Shown here in pieces: positions 36,596 to 44,447 of a stretch of 64,000 bases of DNA; position 1 is the stretch's first letter, and the number at the start of each line of letters is the position of its first letter. The notes beneath the pieces were generated by a model that worked only from the letters and a program-made list of their open reading frames with translations, was not told the DNA's origin and made no database searches. Made by a program: the position numbers and the translations under genes. The stretch covers positions 1,794,501-1,858,500 of the forward strand of contig NZ_CP149130.1 of NCBI RefSeq assembly GCF_037811135.1, given 5' to 3'. The stretch comes from Aeromonas rivipollensis. GTDB taxonomy: Bacteria; Pseudomonadota; Gammaproteobacteria; Enterobacterales; Aeromonadaceae.

Positions 36596-37852
36596 ATGAG
36601 TTCGCACATGCAACAATCTCAAAGCCGGTCGCTGGTCGACTGGCTTTCTTATTTGGAACAGATCCACCCGGTCAACATCGACATGGGGCTGGAGCGGGTC
36701 GGTGCCGTTGCCCGGCGCATGGGTCTCACCCAGTTGCCGTTCAAGGTGATCACGGTGGCGGGCACCAACGGCAAGGGTTCCTCCTGCGCCATGGCCGCCA
36801 GCATACTGATGGCCGCCGGTTACAAGGTAGGGGTCTACTCCTCGCCGCACCTGCTGCGCTTTACCGAGCGGGTGCGTATCGACGGTGCCGAGCTCTCTGA
36901 CAGCGAGCACTGCGCCGCCTTTGCCGAGGTGGAAGCCGCTCGCGGCGAGATTGCTCTCACCTTCTTCGAGTTTGCCACCCTGGCGGGCCTGTGGCTCTTC
37001 TGCCGCGCCGCGCCCGATGTGCTGCTGCTGGAAGTGGGGCTGGGCGGCCGGCTCGACGCCACCAATGTGGTGGAGTCCGATGTGGCCATGATCACCTCCA
37101 TCGCGCTCGATCACTGCGACTGGCTCGGGGATACCCGGGAAGCGGTAGCGGTGGAAAAAGCGGGTGTCTACCGCCCAGGCAAACCCGCCATCAGCGGCGA
37201 GCCCAACCCCCCTGCGACCATCGCCTCAGAGGCGCAGCGCCTCGGTGCCTGCCTTCGTCAGGTCGGCCGCGACTTCCACGGCGATGAGCACTCTACCGGT
37301 TGGGATTACCACGGCCTGAATCACTGGCTGGGGCTGCCCAAACCGGCCCTGCCGCTGATGAACGCGGTCACAGTGCTGGCGGCGCTGGAGTCCCTCGGCC
37401 TGCCATTGGCGGAGTCCGCCATCCGTGAAGGGCTGGCCAATGCCCGGCTGGCGGGGCGGATGCAGCGGCTGCAAAGCGAGCCGCTGGTCATCGTCGATGT
37501 GGCTCACAATCCCCATTCGGCGGCTTATCTGGCGAGCCAGCTGCGCCAGATCCCCGGCACAGGCAAGCGCCGCGCCGTGGTCGGCATGCTCAAAGACAAG
37601 GACATGGCGGGGTCGCTCGCCGAGCTCGATGGCCTCATCGACCAGTGGTTCCTGGCAAGTCTCACTGGTCCGCGCGCCGCCACTGCAGAGCAGCTTGCCG
37701 CCGCTCTCGGGGACGGGCAGGGCCCGGCGGCGACCTTTGACGGCGTGAGCGCGGCTTATCGGGCTGCCCTGGCCGCATCGAGTCCTGATGATATGGTCAT
37801 CGTCTTTGGTTCGTTTTACACTGTCGCCGACGTGCTGGCGGCGAGCGCCTGA
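36596..37852 (+). CDS. folC: Dihydrofolate synthase / folylpolyglutamate synthase
   Basis: 418 aa (E. coli FolC 422); adds glutamate to dihydropteroate and to folates. Mur-ligase type ATP-binding loop GTNGKGS at 56-62, and the ligase motifs LEVGLGGRLDATN and VDVAHNPHS. ATG 36596 is 2 nt after accD; ATG 36608 is an alternative. No strong ribosome site, consistent with coupling to accD. dedD follows. Confidence 0.93.
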   Translation: MSSHMQQSQSRSLVDWLSYLEQIHPVNIDMGLERVGAVARRMGLTQLPFKVITVAGTNGKGSSCAMAASILMAAGYKVGVYSSPHLLRFTERVRIDGAELSDSEHCAAFAEVEAARGEIALTFFEFATLAGLWLFCRAAPDVLLLEVGLGGRLDATNVVESDVAMITSIALDHCDWLGDTREAVAVEKAGVYRPGKPAISGEPNPPATIASEAQRLGACLRQVGRDFHGDEHSTGWDYHGLNHWLGLPKPALPLMNAVTVLAALESLGLPLAESAIREGLANARLAGRMQRLQSEPLVIVDVAHNPHSAAYLASQLRQIPGTGKRRAVVGMLKDKDMAGSLAELDGLIDQWFLASLTGPRAATAEQLAAALGDGQGPAATFDGVSAAYRAALAASSPDDMVIVFGSFYTVADVLAASA

Positions 37853-37996
37853 GCCGTTTCTGAGCATCATGGGGCCAGCGACACGGGCAGGGAGCTGCCT
37901 GGCGCTGAGGTTTCAAAACGGAATGGCGTGAGGGGCCGTTCATGGTTGATGCCAGCAAAATTGCAAAAATTCTAAGCAACATGGGTGGGAATTAAC

Positions 37997-38803
37997 TTGG
38001 CTTCGAAGTTTCAAAACAGATTGGTGGGGACCGTCATCTTGGTCGCCCTGGTTGTCATTTTTCTGCCGGATCTGATGGACGGCAACAAGCTGGAGCAGAA
38101 GGAAGAGGCGTTTGCCAAGATCCCGCTGCGCCCTGAGCTGGAGCCCGCCAAGCCCGCCCTTCAGGTCTCGGCGGCGAGCACCCTGCCGGCCGATCACCTA
38201 GCGAGCCAGCAGCAGGCCTCTGCCGCCACCCAGTGGCAGGTAGAAGAGATTGGGGATACGGTGACCCTGGCCAATCAGGCTGGTACCAACCCGGCGGCGA
38301 CCAACCAGGCGCCCGTCACCCAGCAGCAGCCGGTGCAGGCCGTGACGCAGCCGCAGCCCAAAGCCGTACCCAAGCCCGAGGTGGTGGCCAAGAAACCGGT
38401 GGAGCAACCCAAGCCCAAGCCGGTGCCCCCCAAGCCGGTCGAGGTGAAGAAGCCGGTGGAGAGCAAGCCGCAGGTGGGTCAGATCAAGTCCATGGATGAT
38501 CTCATCGCGAGCAAGATGACGACCCAGGCGACTACCCCGGCACCCGCAGCGGCAGCCCCTGCCCAGGGCAGCTGGATCCTGCAGCTCGGCGCCTTCAAGA
38601 ATGCTGACAGCGTCAATGCCCTGGTGGGCAAGCTGAGGGCGGCCGGCTACTCTGCCCAGACCGCGCCGAGAACCCCGGTGCAGGGGCAGATCAACCGGGT
38701 CTTTATCGGGCCGGATGTCTCCAAGGCCAAGCTGCAGGGCATGCAGAGCAGGATAAGCCAGATGACGGGGCTGAGCGGCTCAGTGGTGGCTTACAACCCC
38801 TGA
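37997..38803 (+). CDS. dedD: SPOR-domain cell-division protein
   Basis: 268 aa. DedD localises to the septum through a SPOR domain that binds denuded peptidoglycan. N-terminus matches E. coli DedD (xASKFQNRLVGT), with one membrane helix at ~9-25, a long Pro/Lys-rich linker (~90-170) and the SPOR domain at ~190-268 (GSWILQLGAFKNADSVN). Start: the homology begins at TTG 37997, preceded by GGTGGG at 7 nt; an in-frame GTG at 37985 overlaps that site. A strong terminator follows, so the usual neighbours cvpA and purF are not here. Confidence 0.88.
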   Translation: MASKFQNRLVGTVILVALVVIFLPDLMDGNKLEQKEEAFAKIPLRPELEPAKPALQVSAASTLPADHLASQQQASAATQWQVEEIGDTVTLANQAGTNPAATNQAPVTQQQPVQAVTQPQPKAVPKPEVVAKKPVEQPKPKPVPPKPVEVKKPVESKPQVGQIKSMDDLIASKMTTQATTPAPAAAAPAQGSWILQLGAFKNADSVNALVGKLRAAGYSAQTAPRTPVQGQINRVFIGPDVSKAKLQGMQSRISQMTGLSGSVVAYNP

Positions 38804-38826
38804 TGCGGGTTTGACGAACGCCGAAC

Positions 38827-38872
38827 GAAAAATACCGCGCCTCATTTCACAGATGGGCGCGGTATTTTTTTT
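38827..38872. terminator. Bidirectional terminator between dedD and tusE
   Basis: Stem AAATACCGCGCC / GGCGCGGTATTT with flanking A and T runs, serving the convergent genes. Confidence 0.9.
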
Positions 38873-38914
38873 GGCCTCCGTTCGGGGGCGGGTAGCAAGA
38901 CATCAAACCGGTGT

Positions 38915-39271
38915 TTAGATGCACTTCACCGGTTTGGGCAGGCCGGCAATCTTGGTGGCCTGCTTGGCAGGTCCCTCGGGGAACAGCTTGTAGAGGTAGC
39001 GGCTGTTGCCCTTCTCGGGGCCGTATTGTTTCTCCATCGCCTTGACCAGGGCGCGGATGGCGGGGGAGGTGTTGAACTCCAGATAGAAGGCCCGCACGAA
39101 GCGCACCACTTCCCAGTGCGGCTCCTCCAGCACTATGCCCTCCTGCTCGGCCAACACCAGCGCCAGCGCCTCGCTCCACTCTTCGCTGTGGCGCAGATAG
39201 CCCTTGGCATCGGTCTCGATGAGTTGGCCGTTGAAATGCAGCTGATGTTGTTCGGACGGGTGCTCTGACAT
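38915..39271 (-). CDS. tusE: Sulfur-relay protein TusE (DsrC family)
   Basis: 118 aa; accepts persulfide sulfur from TusBCD and passes it to MnmA for 2-thiolation of tRNA wobble uridine. DsrC/TusE family: [24 protein letters not shown], and the penultimate Cys117 of the C-terminal arm. AGGAG precedes the ATG at 39271. Downstream of yccS on the same strand. Confidence 0.92.
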   Translation of the reverse strand: MSEHPSEQHQLHFNGQLIETDAKGYLRHSEEWSEALALVLAEQEGIVLEEPHWEVVRFVRAFYLEFNTSPAIRALVKAMEKQYGPEKGNSRYLYKLFPEGPAKQATKIAGLPKPVKCI

Positions 39272-39425
39272 GGAGGCTCCTCGGGCTGTCGGGATTGGGC
39301 GGGCATGGTAGCGCCTTGATCTTCGGTGAGCAACCAGCCAAGGCGCGCCAAGGCACAGAATTCACCGGGCAGGGCCGTCGTCCCGCCTGGTGAATGCTCT
39401 CTGGACTGCTGTCTTCCTTCAGCCG

Positions 39426-41561
39426 TCAGGCGTTGCCTTGCCGGGTGAGCAGATGGCCGTCGTTGGCCAGCATCAGCAGTTCATCCGCCAGCTGGCTGAT
39501 GAGGGTGAGCTGCTGGGTCAGCATCAGCTGCTCCTCGCTGCTGTCCGGGGCGATGGCCGGGCATGAGCCCTCGAGCTGGGCCGGCATCTCCCCCGCCAGA
39601 TGGCCGGCGGCCCGCTCCAGGGTATGGCTGATGTGGCGGCTGATCTCGTCAAGGCCTTCTATGGGCTCCAGCCTGTCACGGTGTGCCCCTAGGGCCGAGA
39701 TGTAGGAGAGCAGGGCGTGGTTGCGCCAGGTGAGGGTGAAGCAGAGATCGAGGAAGCGGCGGCGCTTGCTCGGCTCCACCAGCATGCTCTGCCAGGCCAT
39801 GGCCAGCTCGCTGTCGGCCAGGTGGGCACACTTGCGGGCCACCCGGTAGTCGAGGGACTCGTCGCGCTGGCGGTGCAGGCTGGCGAGCACAGCCGACAGG
39901 TAGCGGGCGTTGGCGGAGAGGGAGTTGGCAATCAGGGTCGGCAGCCGCTTGTATTGCCAGTCCGGCCAGAGCCAGGCCACCAGGGCGTAGGAGAGCAGGC
40001 AGCCGAGCAGGGTATCGAGCAGGCGCGGCCCCAGGATGGCGAAGCCGATGCCGTCCAGCAGGTTGAACGCCATCAGCACATAGAGGGTGATGAAGCAGAC
40101 GGCGGCGCTGTAGTTGCTGCGCACCTGGGTGAAGAACAGGAAGGCGGCCAGCCCCATGATCCCCAGTTGCAGGTGCAATTCGGGGAAGAGCCAGAGCACG
40201 GGCACGCCTATCAAGATGCCAGCGAAGGTGCCGAGCATCCGCTGCACCAGGCGGCGGCGGGTGGCGCTGTAGCTCGGCTGACAGACGAAGAGCACCGTCA
40301 GCAGTATCCAGTAGCCCTTGTCCAGACTGAATGCCTGCAGGATGCCGTAACCCACCACCAGGCCCAGCGACAGTCGCAGGGCGTGGCGAAACACCATGGA
40401 GTTCGGGGTCAGGTGCTGCTTGAGCAGGGTCAGCAACGGCAAGGAGGCAGGCCTCGCCAGGGGCGGCAGGCTGGTGGGAGGCGAGGCGGGGTTTTGCAGC
40501 TCCTCGGCGCTGGCCAGCAGCTCGTTGATGCTGGCCAGGTTGCGGCGCAGGAACTTCATCGGCGTCAGCAGGGTCTTGGGATAGTGCTGCTTGAGATGGG
40601 TGAACTCCAGCTGGTCGCCAAGGGCCTCCAGGGTCCAGTGGATGCGCTTGTGATGGGCATAGGGCTTGTGCACCAGGATGGCGTAACCGAGCCGCTGGCA
40701 CGCCTCAGAGAGCTGCAGGAACACTTCCTGGAAGCCGTCGAGCACTATGCCCTGCTTGAGCTCGGCCTCGAGCCGGCTGTAGGGGTAGTGGCTGGAGGTG
40801 GCCCGCTCCTGGATCTCCAGTGCAAGCAGGTAGAGCCGCAGCAGGCCGGCGAGCTCGGGTGCCGCCTGATGGCGGGTACTGAGGCGGGCATTGAGCGCCG
40901 TCTTGGTCAGATTCAGGGCATTGACCAGGTTGATGTTGAGCTGGGCCAGGTTGTGGCGAATGGCCTGGGCGCCGTGCTCGTCCGCCGGGAAGAAGCGGGA
41001 CTTTTCCAGCAGGTAGCGGCCGAGGGCGAAATAGCTCTGGGCGAGCTGCTCGTGCAGCGTCTTGTAGGGCAGCAGCCAGAGCCAGACGAGAGAGACCAGG
41101 CCGTACCAGAGGGCGCCGGCACCGAGCGCCAGCGGCTGGTAGAAGAGATCCGGCGCCTTGGCGGCTCCCAGCATGGTGTAGATGGCGATGAGCAGGGAGC
41201 CGAAGCTGATGGTGGCGTAGCGCTGACCGAGCGCCCCCACCATCACGAAGATGAAGGTGGAGCCCGCGAGCCCCAGGGCAAACAGCCAGGGGGTGGGGAA
41301 GAGGTACTGCACGCACAGGGAGGCAAACAGGAAACAGACCAGCGTCATGGCGAGGTTCTTGACCCGGCCCCACAGGCTGTCATCTGTCTCGGCGATGGCC
41401 CCCGCCACTACCCCGAGGGAGAGCAGCACTGTGAGCTGGATGTCACCTGTGGCCAGGGCGAAGGCGAGCAGCCCCAGGATGGCCAGCAGCACCTTGAGGG
41501 CGAAGTAGATGTGGCTGTCGGTCAGCAGACGGCGCAACAGGCTTGAGAAATCCATGGGCAT
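39426..41561 (-). CDS. yccS: YccS-type FUSC-family inner-membrane transporter
   Basis: 711 aa (E. coli YccS 717). Two blocks of membrane helices (~20-170 and ~370-520), each followed by a large soluble region: the FUSC/YccS-YhfK architecture linked to efflux of aromatic or phenolic acids. Conserved stretches: GQRYATISFGSLLIAIYTMLG (N-terminal block) and GYWILLTVLFVCQP (C-terminal block). Start: the ORF is open to a GTG at 41645 inside a hairpin; ATG 41561 fits the family, with ATG 41555 as alternative. Ribosome site unclear. Transport substrate unknown. Confidence 0.87.
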   Translation of the reverse strand: MPMDFSSLLRRLLTDSHIYFALKVLLAILGLLAFALATGDIQLTVLLSLGVVAGAIAETDDSLWGRVKNLAMTLVCFLFASLCVQYLFPTPWLFALGLAGSTFIFVMVGALGQRYATISFGSLLIAIYTMLGAAKAPDLFYQPLALGAGALWYGLVSLVWLWLLPYKTLHEQLAQSYFALGRYLLEKSRFFPADEHGAQAIRHNLAQLNINLVNALNLTKTALNARLSTRHQAAPELAGLLRLYLLALEIQERATSSHYPYSRLEAELKQGIVLDGFQEVFLQLSEACQRLGYAILVHKPYAHHKRIHWTLEALGDQLEFTHLKQHYPKTLLTPMKFLRRNLASINELLASAEELQNPASPPTSLPPLARPASLPLLTLLKQHLTPNSMVFRHALRLSLGLVVGYGILQAFSLDKGYWILLTVLFVCQPSYSATRRRLVQRMLGTFAGILIGVPVLWLFPELHLQLGIMGLAAFLFFTQVRSNYSAAVCFITLYVLMAFNLLDGIGFAILGPRLLDTLLGCLLSYALVAWLWPDWQYKRLPTLIANSLSANARYLSAVLASLHRQRDESLDYRVARKCAHLADSELAMAWQSMLVEPSKRRRFLDLCFTLTWRNHALLSYISALGAHRDRLEPIEGLDEISRHISHTLERAAGHLAGEMPAQLEGSCPAIAPDSSEEQLMLTQQLTLISQLADELLMLANDGHLLTRQGNA

Positions 41562-41617
41562 GGGATGAAGGCAACCCTTGAGCGAAACGAAAGTGACAGC
41601 ATAACCCGTCGGCAACG

Positions 41618-41647
41618 AAGTGGCCCTGATTTGGATCAGGGCCACTT
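41618..41647. repeat. Perfect 13-bp hairpin between yccA and yccS
   Basis: Arms AAGTGGCCCTGAT / ATCAGGGCCACTT with TTGG loop. No T-run on either strand. It lies in the leader of yccS. Confidence 0.7.
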
Positions 41648-41697
41648 AGCTTCATATCCTTGATTTGCAACTTATCCTGACAGAAAGAGGTGCCAAT

Positions 41698-41723
41698 AAA
41701 AACCCCGCCGAAGCGGGGTTTTT
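41698..41723 (-). terminator. Terminator of yccA
   Basis: Stem AACCCCGC / GCGGGGTT with CGAA loop flanked by A- and T-runs, just past the yccA stop codon. Confidence 0.9.
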
Positions 41724-41725
41724 CA

Positions 41726-42382
41726 TCAGTTGCGGTTGCCGCCAAGCAGGCTCAGCAGACTCAGGAAGATGTTGTAGATGGAGACATACAGGGTCACGGT
41801 GGCGGAGATGTAGTTGGTCTCGCCGCCGCGCACTATCTGCTGGGTGGTCAGCAGGATGGCGCCGGAGGAGAACAGCATGAACATGGCGGACAGGGCCAGG
41901 CTCAGGGCGCTCATCTGCAGGAAGATGTTGGCGACCATGGCCACCAGCAACACCCAGAAACCGACGAACAGCATGCCGCCGATGAAGGAGAGGTCACGCT
42001 TGGTGGTCAGGGCATAGGCCGACAGACCGAAGAAGGTGAGCGCCGTGCCGCCAAGGGCCGTCATCACTATCTCGCCGCCACCGTTGTTCATGTACATGTT
42101 GATGATGGGGCCCAGGCTGTAGCCGAGCAGACCGGTCAGGGCGAAGGTGAACACCAGCCCCATGCCGTTGTCACGATTCTTCTCGGTCAGGAACATCAGA
42201 CCGTAGACACCGACGAGGAAGATGGCCCAGTGCAGGGGCGGCATATTCATGACGGTGGCAACCCCGGCAACCACGGCAGAGAAGCCAAGAGTGAGGGAGA
42301 GCAGCATATAGGTATTGCGAAGCACCTTGTTGGTGTCGCGCACGGCACCCTGGGTGCCAGTGTAGATAGAACGGGTATCCAT
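41726..42382 (-). CDS. yccA: BAX inhibitor-1 family protein YccA
   Basis: 218 aa, about seven membrane helices. In E. coli YccA (219 aa) is a substrate and modulator of the FtsH protease. Recognised by the N-terminus DTRSIYTGTQGAVRDTNKVL and the C-terminal SIYNIFLSLLSLLGG. Start ATG 42382 with GAGGA upstream; the longer ORF to 42613 is non-coding in character. Confidence 0.92.
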   Translation of the reverse strand: MDTRSIYTGTQGAVRDTNKVLRNTYMLLSLTLGFSAVVAGVATVMNMPPLHWAIFLVGVYGLMFLTEKNRDNGMGLVFTFALTGLLGYSLGPIINMYMNNGGGEIVMTALGGTALTFFGLSAYALTTKRDLSFIGGMLFVGFWVLLVAMVANIFLQMSALSLALSAMFMLFSSGAILLTTQQIVRGGETNYISATVTLYVSIYNIFLSLLSLLGGNRN

Positions 42383-42718
42383 CTTGATGTCCTCTTGATT
42401 TCCGGGGTGAGGCGGAAGATTCCGCTTCGTTAACGCATTGTATGCACTGAATGTGTGGATGACGAGCGCTGATTTCAAGCGCCCCCCAACTGTGTCGGCC
42501 TCTACTATTCCAGAGCAAAGATGTATTGCGCATGAACAAGAGGATGAGGCTGCACTGTCAGCCAGGCCTGGGTAGTGTGATTGTACCTGTCTTGCTGTGT
42601 CTGGAATCGTCACAGCGCCGCTCAGGGTGGCTGTCGGCCCAAGGGGATGGCTGGCACACTGCTGGTGTGCACGGGAGCTTGCCGGTGCGCGTAATCAGAT
42701 CACGACAGGGAGTGGCCT

Positions 42719-42970
42719 ATGGCTGTCATATGGAAGAGCGCGCTGTTGTCAGGGGGGCTGTTGCTGGGCTTGGTGTCGGGTTGCGCCCATTTAGCGCCGA
42801 CCCCCATCAGCTATCTGAGCCAGGATCCCGCGCCGGGCAAGCTCCCTTATGGGCAGGTTGCCTATGTGGACGATGGCCAATGCCCGGATGGTCAGGTGAA
42901 GCGGCTGATCGGTGGCGATGCGAAGAAGAGCATACCGCGCCATGTGGAGTGCGTGGCGCGCCCGCAATAA
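42719..42970 (+). CDS. Small lipoprotein
   Basis: 83 aa with a lipoprotein signal: basic start, hydrophobic core and lipobox LVSGC (Cys22). The mature part is about 60 residues and contains YVDDGQCPDGQVKRLIGG with a second Cys pair partner near the C-terminus, so a disulfide is plausible. GGGAG precedes ATG 42719. Single gene; function unknown. Confidence 0.75.
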   Translation: MAVIWKSALLSGGLLLGLVSGCAHLAPTPISYLSQDPAPGKLPYGQVAYVDDGQCPDGQVKRLIGGDAKKSIPRHVECVARPQ

Positions 42971-43045
42971 TGGGTGGATAAGCAGGGGAGTAGCCTTGCC
43001 TGAAAGCAGGGTAGATCAGCCCCCAATCCGAAGGGCACCACAAAA

Positions 43046-43066
43046 AGGCCCGGGCCTCTTCATTTT
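43046..43066 (-). terminator. Possible weak terminator of the prp operon
   Basis: On the minus strand a short self-complementary AGGCCCGGGCCT is followed by TTTTTG, 25 bp past the prpF stop. The stem is short. Confidence 0.35.
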
Positions 43067-43090
43067 GGTGGTGTGCAGGCTTGTTGCGGG

Positions 43091-44293
43091 CTAGAAGGCA
43101 TCCCCCGGCACCCGCACCCAGCCTTCCATCAGGATGCGGGCGGAGCGGGACATGACCGCCTTGGTGACCGTCCACTCGCCATTCACCTGCTGCGCCTCGG
43201 CGCCCACCCGCAAGGTGCCTGAAGGGTGGCCGAAGCGCACCGCCTCACGCTCGCCGCCACCGGCCGCCAGATTCACCAGGGTGCCGGGGATGGCCGCCGC
43301 TGTGCCTATGGCCACGGCGCAGGTGCCCATCATGGCGTGGTGCAGCTTGCCCATGGAGAGGGCCCGTACCAGCAGATCGATCTCGTTCGCCTGCACTTGC
43401 TTGCCGCTGGAGGTGCGGTACTCCCTGGCCGGCGCGATGAAGGCAATCTTGGGGGTGTGCTGGCGGGTGGCCGCCTCGGCGGGCGTCTTGATCAGCCCCA
43501 TGCGCAGGGCGCCAGCAACCCGGATGGCCTCGAAGCGCGCCAGCGCCTCGGGGTCTGTGTTGATCGCTTCGCGCAGCTCGGTGCCCTGATAACCGATCTC
43601 CTCGGCGTTGACGAAGACGGTGGGGATGCCAGCGCTGATCAGGGTGGCCTTGATGTTGCCAAGGCCGGGCACCTCGAGATCGTCGATGAGGTTGCCGGTG
43701 GGGAAGAGGGCGCCGCCGTCCTCGCCATCGTCGGACGGGTCGAGAAACTCCAGCACGATTTCGGCGGCGGGGAAGCTGACCCCGTCCAGCTCGAAGTCAC
43801 CGGTCTCCTGCACCTGACCGTTGGTCACCGGCACCTGGGCGATGATGGTCTTGCCGATATTGGCCTGCCAGATCCGCACCACGCAGATGCCGTTGTCCGG
43901 GATGCGGGCGGGATCCACCAGGCCGGCGTGGATGGCGAAGGCGCCGGCTCCGGTGGAGAGGTTGCCGCAGTTGCCGCTCCAGTCCACAAATGCCTTGTCG
44001 ATGGCGATCTGGCCGTAGAGGTAGTCCACGTCGTGATCGGGCTGCTGGCTCCTGGAGAGGATCACGCACTTGGAGGTGGAGGAGGTGGCGCCCCCCATGC
44101 CGTCCATGTGGGCCGAGTAGGGGTCGGGGCTGCCGATGACGCGCATGAAGAGTGCGTCGCGGGCAGGGCCCGGCACCTGGCAGCGTTCTGGCAGATCGGT
44201 CAGGCGAAAGAAGACGCCCTTGCTGGTGCCGCCGCGCATATAGGTGGCCGGGATCCTGACTTGAGGTGTGTGAATCGAAGAGAGTGTGGCCAT
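43091..44293 (-). CDS. prpF: PrpF, 2-methylaconitate isomerase
   Basis: 400 aa; isomerises trans-2-methylaconitate to the cis form, required together with AcnD in the AcnD-type methylcitrate cycle. PrpF family marks: PATYMRGGTSKGVFF at the start, MDGMGGATSSTSK, and CGNLSTGAGAFA with the active-site Cys region. ATG 44293 has AGGA about 9 nt upstream; the ORF extension to 44407 is a palindromic repeat. Last gene of prpB-prpC-acnD-prpF, separated from acnD by that repeat. Confidence 0.94.
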   Translation of the reverse strand: MATLSSIHTPQVRIPATYMRGGTSKGVFFRLTDLPERCQVPGPARDALFMRVIGSPDPYSAHMDGMGGATSSTSKCVILSRSQQPDHDVDYLYGQIAIDKAFVDWSGNCGNLSTGAGAFAIHAGLVDPARIPDNGICVVRIWQANIGKTIIAQVPVTNGQVQETGDFELDGVSFPAAEIVLEFLDPSDDGEDGGALFPTGNLIDDLEVPGLGNIKATLISAGIPTVFVNAEEIGYQGTELREAINTDPEALARFEAIRVAGALRMGLIKTPAEAATRQHTPKIAFIAPAREYRTSSGKQVQANEIDLLVRALSMGKLHHAMMGTCAVAIGTAAAIPGTLVNLAAGGGEREAVRFGHPSGTLRVGAEAQQVNGEWTVTKAVMSRSARILMEGWVRVPGDAF

Positions 44294-44338
44294 GAATCTT
44301 GTCCTGAAAAGGGGGACGGATCCTTCTTCCTCGGGGAG

Positions 44339-44440
44339 AAGGTGCCCTAAGGGGGGATGAGGGGAGATCCCCTCACCCCAACCCTCTCCCTTTGGGAGAG
44401 GGAGCACATCATGCCTCTCCCGGTGAAGGGGAGGGGAATA
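44339..44440. repeat. GC-rich palindromic intergenic element (copy 1)
   Basis: Lies between acnD and prpF. Contains TGAGGGGA-GA-TCCCCTCA and CTCTCCC-TTT-GGGAGAG hairpins and a CTCCC/GGGAG-rich tail. In one frame it reads LPLPKGEGWGEG. A related element is at 61451-61530. Confidence 0.7.
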
Positions 44441-44447
44441 CCATATA

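Noticed and set aside
39359-39393. Imperfect hairpin (ATTCACCGGGC / GCCTGGTGAAT) between yccS and tusE considered as a terminator
   Set aside because: One mismatch, a long loop and no T-run on the minus strand; not convincing.
39717-41546. 609-codon plus-strand ORF opposite yccS
   Set aside because: Glu/Gly-rich translation with no domain; the minus frame is a full-length YccS homologue.
44294-44407. N-terminal extension of prpF
   Set aside because: The extra residues are the translation of a palindromic intergenic element; ATG 44293 has a ribosome site and matches the family start.
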